From: Sulfurimicrobium sp963741495
GTDB lineage: Bacteria; Pseudomonadota; Gammaproteobacteria; Burkholderiales; Sulfuricellaceae
Assembly: GCA_963741495.1 (NCBI GenBank)
Contig: CAVUID010000015.1
Span: 124,001 to 188,000, forward strand
DNA length: 64,000 nt
Direction: 5' to 3'
Shown: positions 26,994 through 34,354 of the stretch, piece by piece
Layout: each line of letters opens with the position of its first letter
Position numbering within the stretch: position 1 is the first letter of the stretch
Translations under genes and position numbers: made by a program
The notes under the pieces: generated by a model
What the model was told of the DNA's origin: nothing
The model's database searches: none
Seen by the model: only the letters and a program-made list of their open reading frames with translations

Positions 26994-28610
26994 ATGATGC
27001 CCAAAACAGCACCCCTGCTGACCCTGGAGCGTTTGTCTGTGTCCTTTGGGCGTCCGGGGCAATATGCCGATGCGGTGCGTGAGGCCAGCTTCAATATCCA
27101 GGCTGGAGAGAAACTGGCGCTGGTCGGCGAGTCCGGCTCGGGCAAATCGGTGACTGCGCTCTCCGTTTTGCAGTTACACGACCCGCGTCAGGTACATTAT
27201 CCGGGCGGCTCGATCCGTTTTCAGGGGCGCGAGTTGATGGGGTTGGCAGAGTGCGAATTGAGAAAAATCCGCGGGCGCGATATCGCCATGATTTTCCAGG
27301 AGCCGATGACTTCCCTCAATCCGCTGTATTCCATCGGTGAGCAACTGATGGAACCCCTGCTGGCACATGAGAGCATCAGCAAGCCGGCGGCCAGGAAACG
27401 CATGGTCGAATTGCTCGCCCGCACCGGCATTCCCGAACCGGACAAGCGCTTTGAAGATTTTCCCCACATGCTTTCCGGCGGCCAGCGTCAGCGCGTCATG
27501 ATTGCGATGGCGCTGGCTTGCAGCCCGAAACTGTTGATTGCCGACGAGCCCACCACTGCACTGGACGTAACCATTCAGGCGCAGATCCTGGAATTGCTGG
27601 AGGACTTGCAGAAAGAATTTTCCATGGCGGTGCTGCTGATTACCCACGATCTCAATCTGGTGCGGCGCTTCGCCGACCGCATCTGCGTGATGCAGCAGGG
27701 GCAGATCGTGGAACAGGCGCCGGTGGCTGGTTTGTTCGCTGCGCCGCAACATGCCTATACCCGGCATCTGCTGCAAAGCCAGCCGCAGCGGCTGGTGACC
27801 ACCGAAGAAGTCCAGGCGCTGGAAGCCCGTCCGACTTTACTTGAGGCCAGCGGCGTCAATTGCGTGTTTTCGTCAAAAGCGGGATTGTTCCGGCGCACAG
27901 TCAGCTCAGTGCGGGCTGTGAATGACGCAGCGCTTTCCCTGCGTAGCGGTGAGACGCTGGGCATCGTGGGCGAGTCGGGATCGGGAAAGACCACGCTGGG
28001 CATGTGCCTGCTGCGACTGCAGGACTGCACCGGACAGATCCGGTTCGATGGCGCCGATCTGTCTGGGCTTAGCCAGCGCCAGCTACGCCCCTTGCGGCGG
28101 GATTTCCAGATTGTTTTTCAGGATCCCTACTCATCGTTGTCACCGCGCCTGACGGTGGAGCAGATCGTGGGCGAGGGGCTGGGCATCCACTTCCCGCAGC
28201 TCGACCGGCGCCAGCGCCGCGAGCGCATTCTGGCCATCATGGACGAAGTCGGGCTGGAAGAATCCATGCTGTGGCGCTATCCGCACGAGTTTTCCGGTGG
28301 CCAGCGCCAGCGCATTGCCATTGCCCGCGTGGCCGTGCTGGAACCCAAGTTGATCCTGCTGGATGAACCCACCAGCGCGCTCGATGTGTCAGTACAGAAA
28401 CAGGTGCTGGATTTGCTGCGCGGCTTGCAGCAGCGGCATGGCATGAGCTATCTGTTCATCACCCACGATCTGCGCGTGATACGCGCCATGGCGCATCGCA
28501 TGATCGTGATGCAGTCGGGGAGAATTGTGGAGGCAGGGGAGACAGAGGTTCTGTTCGAGGCGCCTCAGCAGGAATATACCCGTGCCTTGCTGCGCGCCTC
28601 TCTGATCTAA
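26994..28610 (+). CDS. yejF: Peptide ABC transporter ATP-binding protein YejF (two fused ATPase domains)
   Basis: Drives import through YejBE. The 538-residue product holds two complete ABC domains. The first has Walker A GESGSGKS near residue 45 and signature LSGGQRQRV near 162. The second has GESGSGKTTLG near 325 and signature FSGGQRQRI near 433, with DEPTSALD after it. ATG 26994 is one base after the yejE stop. A REP-like palindrome follows the gene. Confidence 0.95.
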   Translation: MMPKTAPLLTLERLSVSFGRPGQYADAVREASFNIQAGEKLALVGESGSGKSVTALSVLQLHDPRQVHYPGGSIRFQGRELMGLAECELRKIRGRDIAMIFQEPMTSLNPLYSIGEQLMEPLLAHESISKPAARKRMVELLARTGIPEPDKRFEDFPHMLSGGQRQRVMIAMALACSPKLLIADEPTTALDVTIQAQILELLEDLQKEFSMAVLLITHDLNLVRRFADRICVMQQGQIVEQAPVAGLFAAPQHAYTRHLLQSQPQRLVTTEEVQALEARPTLLEASGVNCVFSSKAGLFRRTVSSVRAVNDAALSLRSGETLGIVGESGSGKTTLGMCLLRLQDCTGQIRFDGADLSGLSQRQLRPLRRDFQIVFQDPYSSLSPRLTVEQIVGEGLGIHFPQLDRRQRRERILAIMDEVGLEESMLWRYPHEFSGGQRQRIAIARVAVLEPKLILLDEPTSALDVSVQKQVLDLLRGLQQRHGMSYLFITHDLRVIRAMAHRMIVMQSGRIVEAGETEVLFEAPQQEYTRALLRASLI

Positions 28611-28618
28611 GGCGCCAC

Positions 28619-28731
28619 AGATTTATTCCTCTACCTTGTCATTGCGAGCGTAGCGAAGCAATCTCGTTTTAGAAAATCAACAAGTTACAGATTGCTTCGT
28701 CGCTTTGCTTCTCGCAATGACGGATAAATCA
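28619..28731. repeat. REP-like palindromic element after yejF
   Basis: GTCATTGCGAGCGTAGCGAA (from 28638, continuing CAATC) is followed about 25 bases later by a near reverse complement (28689-28721, AGATTGCTTCGTCGCTTTGC onward). The flanks ATTTATTC and GATAAAT extend the symmetry. This is a version of the CATTGCGAG...GCAATC palindrome that recurs in many proteobacterial genomes. It lies between convergent yejF and the transglycosylase gene, so it could terminate both transcripts. Confidence 0.85.
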
Positions 28732-28762
28732 GCGAACCCCTAATCGGTTTTCGCGGACCCGA

Positions 28763-30424
28763 TCAGCTTTCCCGGTCGTAAACCATCAGGGTGTTGCCCG
28801 GCCGCAGGTTGTTGCTGGCCGGGATATTGTTCCAGCGCTGCAAATCGTTCACCGCGACATCGAAACGGCGCGCGATGCTGAATACGGTATCGCCGCGCTT
28901 GACCACGTAGCGAGTACGTTTGCCTTGCGAAGCGGAATTTTTTGACACCTTGATTGGTTTCGCCGTTTCAGATTTGTTCCTGGCGACCTGGGTCTTGTTC
29001 GTATTCTGTTTGCTGCTGGCCAGTACGTTCAGTTTCTGGCCGCGCGCCAGGTTGTTGGATTTGAGGCCGTTGCGGGATTTCAACTCGGCGGGTGTCATCC
29101 CATAGCGTTTGGAAATGTTGAGCACGGTGTCGCCACGGGCCACGATATGTGTGGCACTGCGTCCTGGTGCAACTGCGTCGCCGGTCGCTTCGGGTGCGGG
29201 GATGTGAGCCAACAGGGTAGGGGCGTTGCCGGACTTGGTGACTGGCACCAGCAGGGTCTGGGCGACAACCTGTTTTTTGCGGCCCGTAATGGCATTGATT
29301 TCTTTCAGGCGTGACAGCGAAATGTTGAAGCGCTTGGCAATTGCGGCCAGCTTTTCACCGCGCTGAGGCGTGTAGGTTTGCCACGAGGACAGCGGACGCT
29401 CATTTTTTTCCAGGTTGAGTGAGAAGCTGTTGACCTTGTCCACTGGCAGTAGCAGGGTGGGCTTTCCTATGCCGGCAACCAGGGGCTTGTTGTAGGCCGG
29501 GTTGAGGGCGACAAATTCTTCCAGCGGCACTTCGGCAAGACGCGCCGCCACAGCGACATCCATGTGCTGCTGGAGTTTGATCGTGGCGAAATAGGGGCTG
29601 TTGGGGATGCTGTTGAGCGCCAGGCCATAGGCGACCGGGTTCATGATGATATTCTTGACCGCGATCAGTTTGGGTACGTAATTGCGCGTTTCTGGCGGCA
29701 TGCGCAGGCTGAGATAGTCGGTCGGTTCTCCGTTGGCCTGATTTTTTGCAATGGCGCGGCTCACCGAGCCTTCGCCCCAGTTGTAGGCCGCCAGTGCCAG
29801 TTCCCAGTTGCCGAACATGTCGTACAGCTTCTGCAGGTAGTCAAGCGCGGCATCTGTGGCCGCGAGAATGTCGCGGCGGCCATCGTAGAGCAGGTTCTGG
29901 TCGAGGCCGAAGTGCTTGCCGGTGGAAGGGATGAATTGCCAGATCCCGGAGGCGTGGCTGGTGGAGTAGGCCTTGGGGTTGTAGGCGCTTTCGATGATGG
30001 GCAGGAGCGCGATTTCGGTCGGCATGCCGCGCTTTTCGATTTCTTCCACGATATGGAACAGGTAGCGCTGGCTGCGTTCCACCGTGCGTTGCACATAATC
30101 TGGCCGGTTGGCATACCAGGCCTCGTGTTCCTGGACCAGCGGGCTGTTGAGTTCAGTCAGCTGAAAGCCGGAGCGGATGCGGTCCCATAAGTCTTTCGGG
30201 TCGTTCTTCAGTGATTCGAGCTGCAGGGGCATTACGCTGGAGCTGATTTTTTCCGCCGGGCGCAGACTCAGTTGTTCTTCTACGGTTTCAAGACGGGCTG
30301 AATACTGTTCATCAGGCACATCCGGCTTGTTCTGCCTGATTGGCTCGACCGGTTTGTCCGGCTCGTTTTCCGTAAAGGTGAAGCCGCTTGCGAACGCTGC
30401 GTAATTGTCCTCGGCGAAGGCCAT
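28763..30424 (-). CDS. mltD: Membrane-bound lytic murein transglycosylase D-like with three LysM domains
   Basis: Predicted to cleave peptidoglycan glycan strands. A lytic transglycosylase domain (catalytic glutamate in LLPIIESAYNPKA, then ASGIWQFIPSTGKHFGL, about residues 135-260) is followed by three LysM peptidoglycan-binding repeats (about 350-395, 425-468 and 507-550). The uninterrupted frame starts at ATG 30424 and lacks a signal peptide. In the same frame, but without a start codon, the upstream sequence reads DQLFLLLLCLIIGASQSG, a good signal peptide. An ATG one frame away at 30483-30485 would begin it if one base in 30473-30482 were removed. The N-terminus is therefore probably frameshifted by one extra base. 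Confidence 0.88.
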   Translation of the reverse strand: MAFAEDNYAAFASGFTFTENEPDKPVEPIRQNKPDVPDEQYSARLETVEEQLSLRPAEKISSSVMPLQLESLKNDPKDLWDRIRSGFQLTELNSPLVQEHEAWYANRPDYVQRTVERSQRYLFHIVEEIEKRGMPTEIALLPIIESAYNPKAYSTSHASGIWQFIPSTGKHFGLDQNLLYDGRRDILAATDAALDYLQKLYDMFGNWELALAAYNWGEGSVSRAIAKNQANGEPTDYLSLRMPPETRNYVPKLIAVKNIIMNPVAYGLALNSIPNSPYFATIKLQQHMDVAVAARLAEVPLEEFVALNPAYNKPLVAGIGKPTLLLPVDKVNSFSLNLEKNERPLSSWQTYTPQRGEKLAAIAKRFNISLSRLKEINAITGRKKQVVAQTLLVPVTKSGNAPTLLAHIPAPEATGDAVAPGRSATHIVARGDTVLNISKRYGMTPAELKSRNGLKSNNLARGQKLNVLASSKQNTNKTQVARNKSETAKPIKVSKNSASQGKRTRYVVKRGDTVFSIARRFDVAVNDLQRWNNIPASNNLRPGNTLMVYDRES

Positions 30425-30561
30425 GCCTGACTGGCTGGCGCCGATGATCAGGCAAAGCAGTAAGAAGAGCTGATCGTGATCGCATGCGTTCGGGCTTTTT
30501 TGAGAGGTAAAAACCCTTCGATGGTAATGAGTTTTGCGCGCTCAGGTCAAGCGGAAATGCC

Positions 30562-31329
30562 TCAATCCAGCTTGTCTTTCCACTGCCGGATGGCGGCAAA
30601 TATGCTGGCCGGGCTGTTCAGCGGGTGACCGGCGAATCGGCTCGCCGCTGCAATGAGGTGAGGGTCGTCCCAGCGCAGGAAGGGGTTGGTGCGCTTTTCC
30701 ATGCCGATGGTCGACGGCAGGGTGGGCAAGCCTTGTGCACGGGTTTGGCGCTCACGCACTTCCCTTTGTTGCAGTGCTGTGTTGTCGGGGTCTGCAATTC
30801 GGGCGAAGCGGATATTGTCGAGGGTGTATTCGTGGGCACAGAAAACTTTTGTTTCGTCGGGCAGCGCGGCAAGTTTTGCAAGGGAGTTCTGCATCTGTTC
30901 CGGGGTGCCTTCAAACAGCCGTCCGCAACCGCAGGCAAACAGGGCATCGCCACAAAACAGTGAATTTATCCCATAATAGGCGACGTGGCCACGAGTGTGG
31001 CCGGGCACGTCGATGACATTGAATGAAATGCCCAGTTCGGGAAGGGTGATGCTGTCATGTTCTGCCACTGCTTGCGTGGTGGCAGTGATTTTTTCCTTGT
31101 GCGGGCCATACACTGGGCAGTTGAAGTGCTGCCTCAGTTCCTTGGCTCCGCCGCAATGGTCGCCATGATGATGGGTAATGAGAATGGCGGTCAGTTCGAG
31201 ACTGTGCTGACGCAAATAATCCATGACCGGATCGGCGTCACCAGGATCCACCACGGCAGCAAATGCCTGATTGTGGATCAGCCAGATGTAGTTGTCTTCA
31301 AATGCGGGGATAGGAATAATTTCAATCAT
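30562..31329 (-). CDS. gloB: Hydroxyacylglutathione hydrolase (glyoxalase II)
   Basis: Hydrolyses S-lactoylglutathione to lactate and glutathione in methylglyoxal detoxification. The 255-residue metallo-beta-lactamase fold carries the dinuclear zinc motif THHHGDHCGG (residues 52-61), GHTRGHV, the bridging aspartate in FCGDALF and CAHEYT. The C-terminal glutathione-binding segment (PSTIGMEKRTNPFLR) is the GloB hallmark. It diverges from the methyltransferase gene with 28 bases between, an arrangement conserved in many proteobacteria. Confidence 0.96.
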   Translation of the reverse strand: MIEIIPIPAFEDNYIWLIHNQAFAAVVDPGDADPVMDYLRQHSLELTAILITHHHGDHCGGAKELRQHFNCPVYGPHKEKITATTQAVAEHDSITLPELGISFNVIDVPGHTRGHVAYYGINSLFCGDALFACGCGRLFEGTPEQMQNSLAKLAALPDETKVFCAHEYTLDNIRFARIADPDNTALQQREVRERQTRAQGLPTLPSTIGMEKRTNPFLRWDDPHLIAAASRFAGHPLNSPASIFAAIRQWKDKLD

Positions 31330-31357
31330 GGTTTTATCTTTGGCCGGAGCTGCCTGA

Positions 31358-32086
31358 ATGTCAAGTGTTGATGAAACGGCATGGCTTGAAACACCGCTCG
31401 GCCAGTATTTGCTGCAGCATGAGCAGGCTTACTTCGATCAGGTGGCTGTCAATATTTTTGGCTTCAATGCTCTTCAACTGGGGCTGCTGGATCATGATCT
31501 GCTGCGTACCAGCCGGATTCCGACTCGCTTGAGAGGCGGCAAGGGGGTGGAGGTGGCGCTGCAAATGGAGCCGGAGTCCCTGCCTGTTGCCAGTCAGTCG
31601 ATTGATTTGCTGTTGCTGCCTCATTTGCTCGAGTTCAGCAACCATCCGCACCAGATTCTTCGTGAAGCAGAACGCGTGTTGATGCCGGAGGGTAGCCTGA
31701 TTATCAGTGGCTTCAATCCATTCAGCCTGTGGGGTTTATGGCGGATGCTTCCTAATAACAGGCAGCGTTATCCCTGGCACGGTCATTTTATCGGCCTTTC
31801 GCGTCTCAAGGACTGGCTGGCCTTGTTGGGATTTGAAGTGGTGGGGGGGCGGATGTGCTGTTATGAGCCGCCATTTCAGCAAGCGCAATTGCTTGGCAAG
31901 TTTCACTTCATGGAAAATGCGGGGGATCGTTGGTGGGCACTCGCCGGCGGTGTTTATTTTATTCAGGCGAAAAAGAAAGTGCAGGGCATGCGCCTGATCA
32001 TGCCTGGGTGGAATGAGTCCGTCGCCACGCGCAAGGGGCTGGCGCCAGCAGCCCAGAAATCCTTTAGTCAGCGAGAGGTTTTATAA
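31358..32086 (+). CDS. Class I SAM-dependent methyltransferase (YafS-like)
   Basis: Putative methyltransferase of unknown substrate, 242 residues. It has the type-11 core: an acidic motif II region (PVASQSIDLLLLPHLLEFSNHPHQILREAERVLMPEGSLIISGFNP, about residues 74-120). The glycine-rich motif I is poorly conserved (RLRGGKGVEVALQ), which weakens the assignment of catalytic activity. The stop abuts the rnhA start. The gloB / methyltransferase-rnhA-dnaQ synteny matches E. coli yafS. Confidence 0.82.
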   Translation: MSSVDETAWLETPLGQYLLQHEQAYFDQVAVNIFGFNALQLGLLDHDLLRTSRIPTRLRGGKGVEVALQMEPESLPVASQSIDLLLLPHLLEFSNHPHQILREAERVLMPEGSLIISGFNPFSLWGLWRMLPNNRQRYPWHGHFIGLSRLKDWLALLGFEVVGGRMCCYEPPFQQAQLLGKFHFMENAGDRWWALAGGVYFIQAKKKVQGMRLIMPGWNESVATRKGLAPAAQKSFSQREVL

Positions 32087-32605
32087 ATGATCAAAAAAAG
32101 CAGCACCCGGAATCTGGAGCAAGTTGATATTTCGCAGCAGAATCAGGGTTTGTCTGATGACGTCAGCATCGTGGACGTCTATACTGACGGCGCGTGCAAG
32201 GGAAATCCGGGGCGCGGCGGCTGGGGTGCCTTGTTGCGCTTTCGCGGCCAGGAGCGGGAGCTGTTTGGCGGAGAGCCGCATACCACCAACAACCGGATGG
32301 AGTTGATGGCGGTGATCAAGGCGCTGGAGGCTTTGAGCCGTCCCTGCCAGGCGCGTGTGCACACCGATTCGCAGTATGTGCAGAAGGGTATCAGCGAATG
32401 GATACACAACTGGAAGCGGCGTGGCTGGCGGACAGCAGACAACAAACCGGTCAAGAATGTAGATTTGTGGCAGGAACTGGACCAGTTGGCGGCGAAGCAT
32501 CAGCTGGAATGGTTTTGGGTGAAGGGTCATGCGGGGCATGACGAGAATGAGCGCGCAGATCAGTTAGCCAATCGGGGCGTCGAAGCCATCGGCGCGGCGA
32601 GTTGA
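32087..32605 (+). CDS. rnhA: Ribonuclease HI with N-terminal extension
   Basis: Degrades the RNA strand of RNA-DNA hybrids. The DEDD active site is visible: VYTDGACKGNPG, NNRMELMAV, VHTDSQYV and GHDENERAD. The product is 172 residues against about 150 for the usual enzyme, because of roughly 25 extra polar residues before the core. A start nearer the core was not evident, so the extension may be real or the true start may lie downstream. It begins immediately after the methyltransferase stop. Confidence 0.95.
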   Translation: MIKKSSTRNLEQVDISQQNQGLSDDVSIVDVYTDGACKGNPGRGGWGALLRFRGQERELFGGEPHTTNNRMELMAVIKALEALSRPCQARVHTDSQYVQKGISEWIHNWKRRGWRTADNKPVKNVDLWQELDQLAAKHQLEWFWVKGHAGHDENERADQLANRGVEAIGAAS

Positions 32606-32612
32606 TCGAAGG

Positions 32613-32652
32613 GGTTTACGGGCAGGGCATGTCCACCCGTGAAACCTGAAAT
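32613..32652 (+). terminator. Candidate terminator between rnhA and dnaQ
   Basis: GGTTTACGGG pairs with CCCGTGAAACC (one bulged base) across a 13-base loop, followed shortly by ATTTTG. The T tract is weak, so an attenuating hairpin is as likely as a full terminator. Confidence 0.4.
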
Positions 32653-32690
32653 TTTGCGTTGTTTGAAATGAGAGATGGAGTGTTCAAAGT

Positions 32691-33395
32691 TTGCGCCAGA
32701 TTATTCTAGATACTGAGACGACCGGGCTGGAAACCAGCCTCGGTCATCGCATTATCGAAATTGCAGCAGTTGAGATGGTGAATCGCCAACTGACCAACAA
32801 TCATTTTCACCAGTATCTCAATCCCGGGCGAGAAATTGATCCCGGTGCGCAGCAGGTCCATGGCATCAGCCTGGAATTCCTTCAGGATAAGCCGCTATTT
32901 CGCGACATCGTCAAGGATTTCCTGAATTACGTGGATGGGGGCGAACTGGTTATTCACAACGCCCCGTTTGACGTCGGTTTTCTCAATTATGAACTCGGAT
33001 TGCTCGGGATGGAGCCGATCCAGCATTACTGCCCGGTCATTACCGATACCCTGAAAATGGCAAAACAGCTGCGTCCGGGGCAGAAAAACAACCTTGATGC
33101 CCTGTGCCGCAATTATCAGATCGACAATTCCAGGCGCACTTTGCACGGCGCCCTGGTGGACACCGAACTGCTGGCGGAAGTGTATCTTGCCATGACGCGC
33201 GGTCAGGAGAGTCTGATGATCGAGTCTGCGCCAGTACGAGCAAAAAATGTGGCGCGGGTGCAGCGTGAGCGCTCAAGGCTGCGTGTCCAGTCTGCTGGCG
33301 AGGATGAATTGGCGGCTCACGCTGCTTATCTTGAGGATCTGGAAAAATCGAGCCGCGGCAACTGTGTGTGGAAAATGGCGTTGCAGAGTGACTAA
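32691..33395 (+). CDS. dnaQ: DNA polymerase III epsilon subunit (3'-5' proofreading exonuclease)
   Basis: Proofreading subunit of the replicative polymerase. The 234-residue product has the ExoI motif LDTETTG at residues 6-12, ExoII HNAPFDVGFLN near residue 90, and the ExoIII histidine and aspartate in HGALVDTELLAEVY near residue 150. The start is TTG 32691, preceded by GGAG at about 10 bases; no ATG fits. The C-terminal region that binds the polymerase is shorter and more charged than in E. coli. Confidence 0.94.
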   Translation: MRQIILDTETTGLETSLGHRIIEIAAVEMVNRQLTNNHFHQYLNPGREIDPGAQQVHGISLEFLQDKPLFRDIVKDFLNYVDGGELVIHNAPFDVGFLNYELGLLGMEPIQHYCPVITDTLKMAKQLRPGQKNNLDALCRNYQIDNSRRTLHGALVDTELLAEVYLAMTRGQESLMIESAPVRAKNVARVQRERSRLRVQSAGEDELAAHAAYLEDLEKSSRGNCVWKMALQSD

Positions 33396-33414
33396 GCTGC
33401 ATTTGTCCACTCTG

Positions 33415-34332
33415 ATGGCTCGCATCATCCTGTTTATTGGCATGGCCTGGGCGGGTATTCTTTGTGCCGCGCCAGTAAATATCGCCGTTGTTCTGAGTGA
33501 TGAATCTGCGCCCTATAAAGATACGGCCAGCAGTTTGCGTACGACATTGGGGCAGAGCAGCATTAAGGCTGCGGTTAATGTGTATTCGCGGTCTGACGGA
33601 AAGATCGATTTCCTCAGGGAAACCCCGGATCTGATCGTTGCCGTTGGCGTGAGCGCTGCACAGGAACTGGCGATGCAGAATTTGCCCATCCCCGTTCTGG
33701 CCATTCTGATTCCGCGCCTGGCCTTCGATAAGATTGCCAGGCAGCGCGACCATAAGCTTTTTTCTGCGGTATTTCTTGATCAGCCAGAAGCGCGGCAGAT
33801 GGAATTGATCCGCCTGGCAATACCGGATCGCGGGCGTGTCGGTGTGGTACTCGGCCCTGATTCTGTGGGGTCGTTGAAGTCATTGCAAGCTGCGGCCAGC
33901 GAAGCCAGGCTGGGCCTGGTGGCAGAGAAAATCAGCGCAGCCGAAGAGTTATTGCCGGCTTTACAGCGAGTGCTGGCCGAGAGCGATGTATTGCTGGCCG
34001 TGCCGGATCCGCTGGTGTTCAACAAGGGCACGGTCCAAAGCCTGTTGTTGACCACGTATCGCTACCAGGATCCGGTCATCGGCTTTTCGCATGCCTATGT
34101 CAAAGCCGGGGCGCTTGCATCTGTCTATACATCACCTGAACAGGTCGGACGGCAAGCCGGTGATATTGTTTTGCGCGTGCTGGCAAACCGGCCAACATGG
34201 CTGCCTCCCCCTGAATATCCAAAATATTTCTCTGTCAGCGTCAATTACCAGGTGGCGCGTTCTTTGGGTTTGAGCATCGGCGACGAATTGTCTTTGCTCC
34301 AGAAGTTGAAGCGGGCATCAGAGGCACAATGA
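33415..34332 (+). CDS. Periplasmic ABC-type substrate-binding protein without a permease partner
   Basis: With ATG 33415 the 305-residue product has a signal peptide (RIILFIGMAWAGILCAAP). A two-lobed periplasmic-binding fold resembling the ABC_sub_bind family (PF04392, TrpX/YnjB-like) follows, judged from LIVAVGVSAAQELA, IPVLAILIPRLAFDKI and the C-terminal PPPEYPKYFSVSVNYQVARSLGL. A GTG at 33388 overlapping dnaQ is an alternative start. There is no permease or ATPase nearby; the next gene, 22 bases on, is a membrane GGDEF-EAL protein. A sensor role, with ligand signalling to the neighbour, is inference. Confidence 0.75.
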   Translation: MARIILFIGMAWAGILCAAPVNIAVVLSDESAPYKDTASSLRTTLGQSSIKAAVNVYSRSDGKIDFLRETPDLIVAVGVSAAQELAMQNLPIPVLAILIPRLAFDKIARQRDHKLFSAVFLDQPEARQMELIRLAIPDRGRVGVVLGPDSVGSLKSLQAAASEARLGLVAEKISAAEELLPALQRVLAESDVLLAVPDPLVFNKGTVQSLLLTTYRYQDPVIGFSHAYVKAGALASVYTSPEQVGRQAGDIVLRVLANRPTWLPPPEYPKYFSVSVNYQVARSLGLSIGDELSLLQKLKRASEAQ

Positions 34333-34354
34333 AAAACTGGGGCATAAAAAAAGG

